Shown here: in pieces, positions 38,912-48,378 of the stretch
Numbering within the stretch: the first letter of the stretch is position 1
Layout: the number at the start of each line of letters is the position of its first letter
Source of the DNA: Gemmatimonadota bacterium
Lineage (GTDB): Bacteria > Gemmatimonadota > Gemmatimonadetes > Longimicrobiales > Gaopeijiaceae
DNA length: 64,000 nucleotides
Direction of reading: 5' to 3'
Assembly: GCA_022823145.1 (NCBI GenBank)
Contig: JAJDXS010000010.1
Span: 1 to 64,000 of the forward strand
Translations under genes and position numbers: made by a program
The notes under the pieces: model-generated
Databases searched by the model: none
What the model was told of the DNA's origin: nothing
What the model saw: only the letters and a program-made list of their open reading frames with translations

Positions 38912-41740
38912 CTACCGCTGTTCCATCCAGATGTCCTCCAGCACCCGCACCGTCTGCGTGTATTCCTGACCGTCCACCGTCAGCGTCACGCGGTACAGCC
39001 CCGGCTCCGCCATCGGGCCCTGGCCACCGCCGCCGAACTGGAAGCCGCCGCCCGGCGGCCCCTCGCGACGATTCCCGCGCAGGTTCCACCGCACCCTGTT
39101 GATCCCGCTGTTGCCGATCGGCTCCAGGTCCCGGAACAGCTCGCCCGTGGCCAGATCCGTCACCGTCAGCTGCACATCGCCCGACGCCTCGCGCAGCCAG
39201 TAGTGGATCGCGGTTCCCGGCGGCGCGTTCTCGCCGCGCAGCACCTTGTCCCCGGTGATCGATCGGGACTTGCGCGGGTCCTGTTTCCACCGCACGGCCT
39301 CCCTCGGCTCGAAGAGGAAGACGTCCTCGGCCATCACTTCGTCGGTCAGGTGCTGCAGGGGCGTCACATCGTCGGCGATCAGGACGCTGCGCCCGTGCGT
39401 CGCGAGCACAAGGTCACCGTCGCGCGGATGCACGACGACGTCGTCGATGCGTACGACCGGCAGTCCGCTCATGAACGGCCGCCAGGTGCCGCCCTCGTCC
39501 AGTGAGACGAAGAACCCGAACTCGGTTCCCGCGTACAGCAGACGCGCGTTGCGCGGGTCCTGGCGCACCGTGTTGACGTTCCCGTACTCCGGCAGGTTGG
39601 ACGTGATGTCCTCCCAGCTTTCGCCATAGTCACGCGTCACGTACACGTATGGCCGCAGGTCGTCACTCTTGTGACCGTCCACCGATGCATAGGCTGTCCC
39701 GGCATCGAAGTGCGACGCCTCGACGCGCGACACGTAGTAGCCTTTCGTGCCTCCGGGGATGTTCCGGCCGACCTCGGTCCACGTCGCGCCACCGTCGCGG
39801 CTTACCTGGAGGTTCCCGTCGTCGGTGCCCACCCACAACAGGCCGGGCACCAGCGGCGACTCCGCCACCGAGATGCCGGTGCTGAAGGCGCTCACACCGT
39901 CGTTGCGCGACAGGATGCATTCCTCGCCGCGGTCCATCCGGTTGCAGCGGGGCAGGCTGTTCGCCTGGCCCATGACCTCGACGCGGTCGCGGTCGAGGTT
40001 CGTGGTCAAATCCTCGCTCATCGTCCACGTGTCGCCCCGGTCCATCGATCGGAAGAGCCGGTTGCCGGCGGCATAGATCACGTCGGGGTTGTGCGGCGAG
40101 AGAATGAACGGCGTGTTCCAGTTCCAGCGGATCGGGCTGTTCACCTCGGGCGTGGGCACGATGTTCGAAGCCGGCCGGTTGTCCGTCGGCGCCCGCGGGC
40201 GGATGCTGCCGCCCTGCCCGGTCGCCAGGCTCAGCCGCCGGAGGTTGCCGTTCTGCGACTCGGCGTACACGACCGTGTGGTCGGTGGGGTCCACGGCCGT
40301 GTAGAAGCCATCGCCGCCGCCGACGCGGTACCAGTCCTCGCTGAGCACGTCGCCGCCCCGAATGCCGCTCGGGCCGCACCAGCTTCCGTTGTCCTGCAGG
40401 CCGGTGCACACGTAGTAGGGACGGCGCATGTCCACCGACGCGTGGTACGGCTGCCCCATGGCCCAGCGTCGGTGCGATTCCCAGGTCTCGCCCCGGTCGT
40501 AGCTCACGTCGACCCCACCGTCGTTGCCGATCAACACGTGGTTGCTGTTGGCCGGATTGATCCACATGGCGTGCTGATCGACGTGCCCGTACCCGTCTAG
40601 CCGCTCGAACGTCCGGGCGCCGTCCACGGACTTGTGCACGCGCTGGTCGACCACGTACACGGTCTCCGGATCGTTCGGATCGACGCGGATCTGGCTGAAG
40701 TACATCGGCCGCCCGTTTTCGTTGCTGCGGAATTCCCAGGACGCGCCTCCGTCGGTCGAACGCCAGATCCCGTTGTACTGGTCGTCGGGGGGCAGGGGCT
40801 CGTCGCGGTCGTCGAGGGCGTCGAGCTCGGCCCGCTCCTCCTGCGTGAGCGGCTCCTCGCGGTCCGCCGCGACCTCGATTTGCGCGTAAACGACGTCCGG
40901 ATCGGCCGGTGTCACCGCCAGTGCAACGCGTCCCATGGTTCCGCGGGGCAGCCCGTTGCCGCTGAGCCGCGTCCACGTCTCCCCACCGTCGTCGGAGCGC
41001 CAGATGCCGCTGCCGGGCCCTCCGCCGACGAAGCAGCAGCGGGTGCGCCGCCGCTGGTAGGTGGCCGCAAAGAGGGTGTTGGGGTTGGTGGGATGAAGGA
41101 CCAGGTCCGTCGCGCCGGTGTCGTCGTCCACGCTGAGCACGTGGTTCCAGGTGCGGCCCCCGTCGGTGGTCTTGAAGACGCCGCGTTCGGGGTTGGCCCC
41201 GAAGAGGTGCCCGTTGGCCGCTGCCCACGCCACGTCCGCATCGTCCGGGTGCGCGATCACCCGCGAAATCGTCTGGGTCTGGCGCAGCCCCACGTGTGTG
41301 AACGTCTCGCCGCCGTCGGTGGACTTGTACATGCCGTCGCCGAACGACGAGCTCTGCCGATTGTTGGCCTCGCCCGTCCCGACCCAGACGATGTCGGGGT
41401 TGGCCGACGAGATCGCGATGTCCCCCACGGAGTGCGTGCCGTAGCTGTCGAAGACGGGCCGGAAGGTCGTGCCGTTGTTCGTGGTCTTCCAGAGCCCGCC
41501 CGTCGCGAAGCCGGCGAAGTAAGTGTGGGGGTCCGCCGGGTGGACCGCGAGGTCATTCACCCGGCCGCCCTGTCCATACGGTCCGATCTGCCGCCATGAG
41601 AACGCCCGGAGGATGGGGTCGTCGCTCTGGTTCACCAAAGGCTCTTCGGCCTCCTGGGCGATTGCGGCGCGGGGCGTGAGGGCGATGGCGGCGAGGAGCG
41701 TGAGCGCGAAGGCGGCGGGGGTGACGCGGACGGCGTACAT
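38912..41740 (-). CDS. Secreted BNR/sortilin (VPS10)-like beta-propeller protein
   Basis: Signal peptide; repeated Asp-box-like KSTDGGETFTHVG, KTTDGGRTWNHV, RSDDGGETWTRL, RSTDGGASWEF. Confidence 0.85.
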   Translation of the reverse strand: MYAVRVTPAAFALTLLAAIALTPRAAIAQEAEEPLVNQSDDPILRAFSWRQIGPYGQGGRVNDLAVHPADPHTYFAGFATGGLWKTTNNGTTFRPVFDSYGTHSVGDIAISSANPDIVWVGTGEANNRQSSSFGDGMYKSTDGGETFTHVGLRQTQTISRVIAHPDDADVAWAAANGHLFGANPERGVFKTTDGGRTWNHVLSVDDDTGATDLVLHPTNPNTLFAATYQRRRTRCCFVGGGPGSGIWRSDDGGETWTRLSGNGLPRGTMGRVALAVTPADPDVVYAQIEVAADREEPLTQEERAELDALDDRDEPLPPDDQYNGIWRSTDGGASWEFRSNENGRPMYFSQIRVDPNDPETVYVVDQRVHKSVDGARTFERLDGYGHVDQHAMWINPANSNHVLIGNDGGVDVSYDRGETWESHRRWAMGQPYHASVDMRRPYYVCTGLQDNGSWCGPSGIRGGDVLSEDWYRVGGGDGFYTAVDPTDHTVVYAESQNGNLRRLSLATGQGGSIRPRAPTDNRPASNIVPTPEVNSPIRWNWNTPFILSPHNPDVIYAAGNRLFRSMDRGDTWTMSEDLTTNLDRDRVEVMGQANSLPRCNRMDRGEECILSRNDGVSAFSTGISVAESPLVPGLLWVGTDDGNLQVSRDGGATWTEVGRNIPGGTKGYYVSRVEASHFDAGTAYASVDGHKSDDLRPYVYVTRDYGESWEDITSNLPEYGNVNTVRQDPRNARLLYAGTEFGFFVSLDEGGTWRPFMSGLPVVRIDDVVVHPRDGDLVLATHGRSVLIADDVTPLQHLTDEVMAEDVFLFEPREAVRWKQDPRKSRSITGDKVLRGENAPPGTAIHYWLREASGDVQLTVTDLATGELFRDLEPIGNSGINRVRWNLRGNRREGPPGGGFQFGGGGQGPMAEPGLYRVTLTVDGQEYTQTVRVLEDIWMEQR

Positions 41741-41887
41741 GGGAACCTCTCGGACCTGATGGTGACAAGCTGCTGATGCCGGGAGGTAGTGTAGATCGGT
41801 CGCGGTCGCTTCGCCATTGCGAGCAGCCATGCTTGTGGTGCCCGACGGGTCTCAGGACGCAGGAAGAAGTACCGTTGTGAATGATGT

Positions 41888-41893
41888 TATAGT
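41888..41893 (+). promoter_or_regulatory. -10-like TATAGT only 6 nt before the ATG of the HicB-MNT gene
   Basis: gttTATAGT... context 'gatgttatagtaccatATG' in an AT-rich patch; no convincing -35. Confidence 0.3.
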
Positions 41894-41898
41894 ACCAT

Positions 41899-42483
41899 AT
41901 GCGAAAACAACATGATACCAACAAGAGCCGGTCCCTCCCCTCGGGCCGGTTCAACCTCCGGATCGAACCGGCGTTGCATGCATCCCTGCGCGGCGCTGCC
42001 CGGGCGGCCGGTACTTCGCTGAACGACCTGTGTGCCCGCAAGCTGGCGTCGCCCGGTGGCCTCATGGACCCGGCCGCGGGCGCGGTCGTGGATCGCGCGG
42101 GTTCGATTCTGGGCGAATTCCTGATGGGTGTCGTCGCCTTCGGCTCGTGGGCGCGCGGGGATGAGTCCGCGAGTTCGGACCTCGACGTGCTGTTGGTTGT
42201 CGGCGAGGAGGTGTCAATCGCTCGTGGGCTCTATCGAAGCTGGGACGAAGGATCGGCGCTTGCCTGGGACGGTCACGAGGTCACGCCGCACTTCGTTCAT
42301 CTACCGTCGGGTTCCGAAGGAGTTTCAGGGCTATGGGCCGAGGTGGCCCTCGACGGTCTGGTGCTGTTCGAACGCGAACTTACGGTGTCAAGGTATCTGG
42401 CCCATGTTCGGCGGCGCGTTCTCCGTGGCGAGCTCTCCTACCGGGTCGCCGGCGGACACCCCTATTGGGTTCACGAGCCGTGA
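41899..42483 (+). CDS. MNT-type nucleotidyltransferase antitoxin with N-terminal HicB/RHH-like segment
   Basis: SGRFNLRIEPALHASLRGAARAAGTSLNDLCARKLASPG (HicB/RHH-like); VVAFGSWARGDESASSDLDVLLVV = GSx10DxD. Confidence 0.8.
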   Translation: MRKQHDTNKSRSLPSGRFNLRIEPALHASLRGAARAAGTSLNDLCARKLASPGGLMDPAAGAVVDRAGSILGEFLMGVVAFGSWARGDESASSDLDVLLVVGEEVSIARGLYRSWDEGSALAWDGHEVTPHFVHLPSGSEGVSGLWAEVALDGLVLFERELTVSRYLAHVRRRVLRGELSYRVAGGHPYWVHEP

Positions 42484-42887
42484 GGAACAGAGCACTCGCC
42501 CGCGATTACCTGCGGCGGGCGAGGATCCGGCTGGACGCACTGGACGTGCTCTTCGACGCCGAAAGCTGGGCGGACGTGGTGCGCGAGTCCCAGGAGGTCG
42601 TCGAGTTGGCCCTGAAGGGGCTGCTGCGCTCCTGTGGTGTCGAGCCGCCCCGGATTCACGACGTTTCGCCGATTCTTCTGGCGGAGAAGCACCGCTTGCC
42701 TACAGGTCTTCAGTGCGACGTGGACTGGCTGGCCGATGTATCGCGTCAACTGCGCCGGGACCGTGAACTCGCGTTCTACGGTGCGGAGGATTTGACCCCA
42801 ACAGACTTCTACTCGCGGGCGGATGCCTCGGCGGCCAAGGAGAGAGCGCGCCGTGTGGTGAAGTTGGTGTATCCGCAGGTCGGCTGA
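42480..42887 (+). CDS. HEPN-domain protein (toxin partner)
   Basis: VRNRALARDYLRRARIRLDALDVLFDAESWADVVRESQEVVELALKGLLRSCGVEPPRIHDVSPIL...RRDRELAFYGAEDLTP; GTG overlaps the upstream TGA (GTGA). Confidence 0.8.
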   Translation: MRNRALARDYLRRARIRLDALDVLFDAESWADVVRESQEVVELALKGLLRSCGVEPPRIHDVSPILLAEKHRLPTGLQCDVDWLADVSRQLRRDRELAFYGAEDLTPTDFYSRADASAAKERARRVVKLVYPQVG

Positions 42888-42896
42888 GATTCCGCC

Positions 42897-45038
42897 CTAC
42901 CGCATCATCGCTGCTACCGTCCGCATCCGCTCCGCAAGGTCACCGATCGCGTTCACATACACGCGCTCCCAGCCCGGCAGGTCGGCGCGGTCGTCGGTCT
43001 CGATTTCGTAGCGCAGCCCCGGCAGCATCCACGACGCGTAGCCGCTGAACGGATCCGGTGACACGTAAATCGAGCGGCTCCACGGGCGTCCCTGCAGCCC
43101 GCGGTCGTTCAGCCACGCCTTCTCCAGCCCGATCAGTGCCCGGTTCACGGCTTCGGCGGCTTCGGGGTCGACGTCACCGGATCGGATCCAACGGTCCCGG
43201 GCGGCCACGAGTTCGGCGGCCGCCTCGTCCAGTTCGCGGCTCGCCTCGACCAGAGCCGAGAGGTCCACTTCGAGTCGGCGCGAATCGGCGACGCGGTACA
43301 GGGTCTCCACATGCGTCCGGGTGTCCGTGGCGTAGCGTGCTGCGTCGTAGGGCAGCAGGTCGGCGTTGGCGAAGCGCAGAGCCAGGATCCCGTCAACGCG
43401 GGCGACCATCGGCCCGTAGACGAACGTGCTGTCCCCGAAGCGCTCGTACCAGGCGAAGTTGTCGTAGTTCGAGTGGTAGACGCCGCTGGGGTTGCCGGAG
43501 GAAAGGCCCGCCGAGGGCACGCCGGCGTGGGTGTAGAAGGCGACGTGGTCCGACCCGCCGCCGAGGTTGCCGAGTGCCGGCTCGTCGGTGCCGGCGGGTG
43601 CCCGTTCGAACCACCAGTCGTAGAGTGGCTCGCCGGTTTCGGGGTAGGTGACCGCCTTCGTCGCCTCGAGAATCTGCCCTTTGAGCGACGGCGACGACGA
43701 CCCCCCGAAGTTGGACCCGGAGACCGCCGCGTCGGCGTTGATGTAGGCGATTGCGTTGGCTTCCAGCTCGTCCCTGAACTCCTCCACCCACTCGGTGGAC
43801 CCGATGATTCCGTATTCCTCGGCGTCCCAGTGGGCGATCATGATCGAGCGGCGGGGAGCGCACTCGCCGTCCTGCACCAGTTCGCCCAGCGCCTCGGCGA
43901 GGGTGAGGAGCATGGCCGTGCCGCCGTTGGGGTCGATCGCCCCGAATCCCCACGGGTCGTAGTGCGCGCCCAGGATGAACCACTCGTCGGGGAACTCGGT
44001 GCCTCGCACGGTGCCGACCACGTTGGTCGCGCGTGTCAGCCGCTTGGGCTGGTTGACGCGCACGCGTACGGTGAGGTCCGGGCCGCCGGTCAGGCGGTGG
44101 TCCAGCTCCATCCCGGTGTCCCATCCGGGCGGAACCTCGCTGCCCTTCATGCGCGACAGGATCTCGCTCGCCGCCTCGTAGCCGACGGGCAGCACGGGGA
44201 TGGTGTGGAGGGGGACTTCGGACGGATCGAGGCGCTCGACCTGTACGTCCCCGTCGATGGGCAGGGCGGGGATGAATGGGGTCAGCGGGTCGCCGGTCCA
44301 CGGGAGGGTCAGAACGGAGCCCCGCTGAATCGTCTGCCCGTTCATCATCGGGCCTTCCGGGTAGGCGTCGAGTTGCGAGAATCCGGGGTCGTTGAACATG
44401 ACCACGCCAGCCGCGCCGCGCTCTTCGGCGAACTTGACCTTGTAGCCGCGGAAGTTCCCCCCGTAGCGGGCGATCACGACCTTGCCGGCGACGGAAACGC
44501 CCATCGAGTCGAGCGCCAGGTAGTCCTCGCGGCGCCCGAAGTTGGCGTAGACGACTTCCCCGGTCACGTCGCCCGACCCGGAGAAGGCATTCCAGCCGTT
44601 GAGCAGGTCGGGGTGGCCCGAGAAGCGGTCGTCGGGGAGCGCGGGTTCGCGGTTGGAGAGCTGCATCGCGACGGGTGTGACGATGTGGACCTCGACGTCG
44701 TCGGTGAGCTCGGGGAGGTACACGTCGTAGGGATGACTGGTGACCTCCAGGCCCGCGCGTTCCATGGCTTCGGCGATGTACTCCCCGACGCGCGCCTGTG
44801 CGGCGGAACCCGCCGGATGGGGCTCCGCGGTGACCGTGCGGAGGTGCTCGCGGAAGGACTCGCTGCGCGGCAGTTCGAGGAAACGGGCCTCGCAGGCCAG
44901 TTGCCATTCGGCGCGGTCGCCGGTGAAGCCGGTCAGGGCGGGCTCCTGGGGCAGCGCAAAGGCAAGGACCGCGACGAGTGTCAGCAGTGATCCGAGGACG
45001 GTGAGCGATCTGGCGGGACCGGCGAGGGGTAGGCGCAT
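42897..45038 (-). CDS. M28B glutamate carboxypeptidase II/PSMA-like peptidase
   Basis: DEWFILGAHYDPWGFGAIDPNGGTAMLLTLAEALG; IMIAHWDAEEYGIIGSTEWVEEF; LGGGSDHVAFYTHAGVPSAGL; C-terminal dimerisation-like region. Confidence 0.9.
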   Translation of the reverse strand: MRLPLAGPARSLTVLGSLLTLVAVLAFALPQEPALTGFTGDRAEWQLACEARFLELPRSESFREHLRTVTAEPHPAGSAAQARVGEYIAEAMERAGLEVTSHPYDVYLPELTDDVEVHIVTPVAMQLSNREPALPDDRFSGHPDLLNGWNAFSGSGDVTGEVVYANFGRREDYLALDSMGVSVAGKVVIARYGGNFRGYKVKFAEERGAAGVVMFNDPGFSQLDAYPEGPMMNGQTIQRGSVLTLPWTGDPLTPFIPALPIDGDVQVERLDPSEVPLHTIPVLPVGYEAASEILSRMKGSEVPPGWDTGMELDHRLTGGPDLTVRVRVNQPKRLTRATNVVGTVRGTEFPDEWFILGAHYDPWGFGAIDPNGGTAMLLTLAEALGELVQDGECAPRRSIMIAHWDAEEYGIIGSTEWVEEFRDELEANAIAYINADAAVSGSNFGGSSSPSLKGQILEATKAVTYPETGEPLYDWWFERAPAGTDEPALGNLGGGSDHVAFYTHAGVPSAGLSSGNPSGVYHSNYDNFAWYERFGDSTFVYGPMVARVDGILALRFANADLLPYDAARYATDTRTHVETLYRVADSRRLEVDLSALVEASRELDEAAAELVAARDRWIRSGDVDPEAAEAVNRALIGLEKAWLNDRGLQGRPWSRSIYVSPDPFSGYASWMLPGLRYEIETDDRADLPGWERVYVNAIGDLAERMRTVAAMMR

Positions 45039-45167
45039 GAGTGGGGCCGTTTGCGTGGGTGGTGACGTGGGCGTGGTGGGTATATGCCGCCGTGACACGG
45101 TTCGCGCTAGCTTTCGCAGTGCGCGCGATGCCGGCGCCGGACCTGAAAGACCCGATGTGAAGTTAGC

Positions 45168-46472
45168 ATGAAGCAATATCGATTATCCGCCTGTCCTGCG
45201 CGCGAGCGACTCGCCGGAACCGCATCCAGCCTGGCCCCGTGCCTCCTCGTAGTGGCTCTCGCTGCGCTTGCCGCCTGCCTCGACGAGGAGGGGCTCCCCG
45301 AAATCGAGCCGTCGCGCCCCACCGCGATCACGGTCACGCCGTCCTCGGCGACGCTGTCCTCCCTGGGCGAGACCGCGACGTTCAGGGCGCAGATCACGGA
45401 CCAGAACGGGGTCTCGTACCCCGGGACGGTCACGTGGTCGAGCAGCGACATGGGCGTCTTCACCGTGGCTTCGGGCGTGGTCACCGCCGCCGCGAACGGT
45501 TCGGGGACGTTGACCGCGTCGTACGAGAGCATCAGCGGTACGGCATCGGTGACGGTCCGACAGGTTCCGGCCTCGGTTTCGGTGATTTCGGGCGGCAGCC
45601 AGCAGGGGATGGCTGGCCGGCAGCTCGCCGAGACGGTCGTGGTACGCGTGGACGACGCCGGCGGTTCGGCCGTCGAGGGGGTCACGGTGACGTTTTCGGC
45701 CGCCGAGGGCCATGGTGCGGCCGATCCGGGCATGGCCGTGACCGATTCCGAAGGGCTGGCAGCGACATCCTGGACCCTGGGCAGCGTACCGGGGGTGCAG
45801 ACCCTGACCGCATCGGCTGCGGACGGGGTCTCCGCGGAGATCAGCGCCGCAGTCGGCGAGATCGAACCTGCATCGGACACCGCGCTCTATAGCGTCACCT
45901 TCAGCGCGACGTGGAGCGCGCAGACGCACCCGACCGATTTTCCGTCGGGCAGCCAACATTTCTCGCCCCTCATCGGCGCCGTTCACAACGAAAGCGTGAC
46001 TTTCTGGGCGTCGGGCGACACCGCCTCCCCGGGCATCGAGCAGATGGCCGAGACGGGCGGGACCGGTTCGCTTACGCGCGAGATCCGGGACGAAATACCG
46101 GGCGATGTCATCTCCGTCATCAACGGCCGCCAACTCGGAACCAGTCCCGCGAGCACGACTATCAGTGAAGTTCTCGTCACACTCGATCACCCGCGCATCA
46201 CGCTCGTTACGATGATCGCCCCCAGTCCGGACTGGTTCGTGGGGGTAGCGGGCCAATCGCTGCAGAACGAGTTCGGGCAGTGGCTCGACGAGGTGGCGGT
46301 CGTGCTCTATCCATACGATTCCGGCACGGACGATGGCACGTCGTACCGTTCGGCGAATGCGGATTCGTCGCCCAGGCAGCCGATCAGGAGCCTAAGGGGG
46401 GTGAGTCCATTCTCGGACGAGCCGATCGGCACCTACACCTTCACGAGAATCGACGCCGGCGGGAGCCGGTGA
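45168..46472 (+). CDS. Lipoprotein: BIG-type Ig domains + C-terminal Spondin_N domain
   Basis: LAALAACLDEEGLP lipobox; Ig repeats; YSVTFSATWSAQTHPTDFPSGSQHFSPLIGAVHNESVTFWASGDTASPGIEQMAETGGTGSL...APSPDWFVGVAGQSL...VVLYPYDSGTDDGTSY. Confidence 0.8.
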   Translation: MKQYRLSACPARERLAGTASSLAPCLLVVALAALAACLDEEGLPEIEPSRPTAITVTPSSATLSSLGETATFRAQITDQNGVSYPGTVTWSSSDMGVFTVASGVVTAAANGSGTLTASYESISGTASVTVRQVPASVSVISGGSQQGMAGRQLAETVVVRVDDAGGSAVEGVTVTFSAAEGHGAADPGMAVTDSEGLAATSWTLGSVPGVQTLTASAADGVSAEISAAVGEIEPASDTALYSVTFSATWSAQTHPTDFPSGSQHFSPLIGAVHNESVTFWASGDTASPGIEQMAETGGTGSLTREIRDEIPGDVISVINGRQLGTSPASTTISEVLVTLDHPRITLVTMIAPSPDWFVGVAGQSLQNEFGQWLDEVAVVLYPYDSGTDDGTSYRSANADSSPRQPIRSLRGVSPFSDEPIGTYTFTRIDAGGSR

Positions 46473-46503
46473 CCGAACCCAGCCAACGCCGGGCGACCCA
46501 CTG

Positions 46504-48333
46504 ATGCAGCTGCGCAACATCGCGATCATCGCGCACGTGGATCACGGCAAGACGACGCTGGTGGACCAGATGTTCCGGCAGGCCGGGGTCTTTCGGGCGG
46601 GACAGGAGGTGGTGGAGAGGGTGCTGGATTCGAACCCGTTGGAACGCGAGCGCGGAATCACGATCCTGGCCAAGAACACCGCGGTGGAGTGGGGACACAC
46701 CAAGATCAACATCGTCGACACGCCTGGTCACGCGGACTTCGGCGGCGAGGTCGAGCGCATTCTGCGCATGGTCGACGGCGTGCTCCTCCTGGTGGACGCC
46801 GCCGAGGGGCCGATGCCGCAGACGCGCTTCGTCACGCGCAAGGCGCTGGCGCTCGGGCTGGTGCCGGTGATCGTGATCAACAAGGTGGACCGCTCGGACG
46901 CGCGCCCGGACGAGGTGCACGACGAGGTGCTGGAGCTGCTGATGGACCTGGAGGCCAGCGACGAGCAACTCGACGCGCCCTTCCTCTACGGGGTGGGACG
47001 GGAGGGCTGGGTCACGGGGGAACCCGGCGTGCGCGGGGAGGACCTGACGCCGCTCTTCGAGGCGGTGGTCGACCACATCCCGGCGCCGCCGGTCGACCCG
47101 GAAGGACCGTTCCAGATGCTGGTGTCGACGCTGGACCACTCGGCCTACGTCGGGCGGATCGCGATCGGGCGGGTGGAGCGGGGTGGGGTGAGGGTGGGGC
47201 AGAGGGTGTTGCGGGTGTCGGCGAATGCCACCGACGCGGACCCCCAGGAAGCAACGCGAGTGATCGGCCTCTACACCTTCAACGGCCTCGATCGCGTCGA
47301 TATCGAGGAAGCCGGCGCCGGCGACATCATCGGGCTGGCCGGGAGCGACGGTGTCGAAATCGGCGACACGCTGACGGATCCGCGCCATCCGGAGCGGCTG
47401 AGCGGGATTACGGTGGAGGAGCCAACGATCTCGGTGGACTTCGTGGTGAACGATTCCCCGTTTTCGGGGCGGTCCGGGAAGTACGTGACCACCCGGCAGC
47501 TGCGGGACCGGTTGCGGCGGGAGCTGGAGCGCAACGTGGCGCTGCGGGTCGAGGCGACGGACCGTCCCGACACCTTCGCGGTGAGCGGCCGCGGCGAACT
47601 GCACCTGACGATACTGATGGAGACGATGCGGCGCGAAGGCTACGAGTTCCAGGTGTCGCGTCCACGCGTGATTACGCGTCAGGCTGGCAACGGGACGCGT
47701 CTTGAGCCCTTCGAGGAAGTCGTGGCAGAGGTCCCGTCGGGGCTCTCCGGGACGGTGATCGACAAGCTCGCCCGCCGCCGGGGCGAACTGGTCTCGATGA
47801 AGCCGGTGGGCGACTCGGGAACGACCCGCCTCGAGTTCAGCGTTCCCGCGCGGGGGCTCTTCGGTTACCGCACCGAGTTCCTCACCGACACCAGGGGCGA
47901 AGGCGTCCTACATCACCGATTCGACCGGTGGAACGCGTGGGCGGGCGAGATTCGCGGGCGCGGGCGCGGGGCGATGGTCGCGGACCGGGCGGGCAAGGCG
48001 GTGAGCTTCGCCATCTTCGGGCTGCAGGAACGGGGCACGATGTTCGTGGAGCCCGGGCTGGACTGCTACGGCGGCATGATCGTGGGCAAGTGCGCCCGTC
48101 CCGGCGACATGGACGTGAACATCGGCCGCACCAAGAAGCTCACCAATATGCGCGCGGCCGCAGCCGACGAGAACGTGCGCCTCGAGCCGCCGCTGCGCAT
48201 GACGCTGGAACAGGCACTCGACTTCATCGACGACGATGAACTGATCGAGGTCACCCCGGACGCGATCCGGCTCCGGAAGCGGGAGCTGGACGCGAGCAGG
48301 CGGCGAAAGGCGGCGCGGACAAGGCGCTTGTGA
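46504..48333 (+). CDS. typA: GTP-binding protein TypA/BipA
   Basis: [62 protein letters not shown]-terminal [44 protein letters not shown]. Confidence 0.97.
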   Translation: MQLRNIAIIAHVDHGKTTLVDQMFRQAGVFRAGQEVVERVLDSNPLERERGITILAKNTAVEWGHTKINIVDTPGHADFGGEVERILRMVDGVLLLVDAAEGPMPQTRFVTRKALALGLVPVIVINKVDRSDARPDEVHDEVLELLMDLEASDEQLDAPFLYGVGREGWVTGEPGVRGEDLTPLFEAVVDHIPAPPVDPEGPFQMLVSTLDHSAYVGRIAIGRVERGGVRVGQRVLRVSANATDADPQEATRVIGLYTFNGLDRVDIEEAGAGDIIGLAGSDGVEIGDTLTDPRHPERLSGITVEEPTISVDFVVNDSPFSGRSGKYVTTRQLRDRLRRELERNVALRVEATDRPDTFAVSGRGELHLTILMETMRREGYEFQVSRPRVITRQAGNGTRLEPFEEVVAEVPSGLSGTVIDKLARRRGELVSMKPVGDSGTTRLEFSVPARGLFGYRTEFLTDTRGEGVLHHRFDRWNAWAGEIRGRGRGAMVADRAGKAVSFAIFGLQERGTMFVEPGLDCYGGMIVGKCARPGDMDVNIGRTKKLTNMRAAAADENVRLEPPLRMTLEQALDFIDDDELIEVTPDAIRLRKRELDASRRRKAARTRRL

Positions 48334-48347
48334 AGCGGTTCACAAGC
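48326..48347. promoter_or_regulatory. Palindrome GCTTGTGAA-GCGG-TTCACAAGC (contains TGTGA-N6-TCACA) overlapping the typA stop
   Basis: 9-bp perfect arms, 4-nt centre; also a short hairpin candidate. Confidence 0.45.
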
Positions 48348-48378
48348 ATGCGGAACCGGGATTGTCGTGGGGCGGCGG

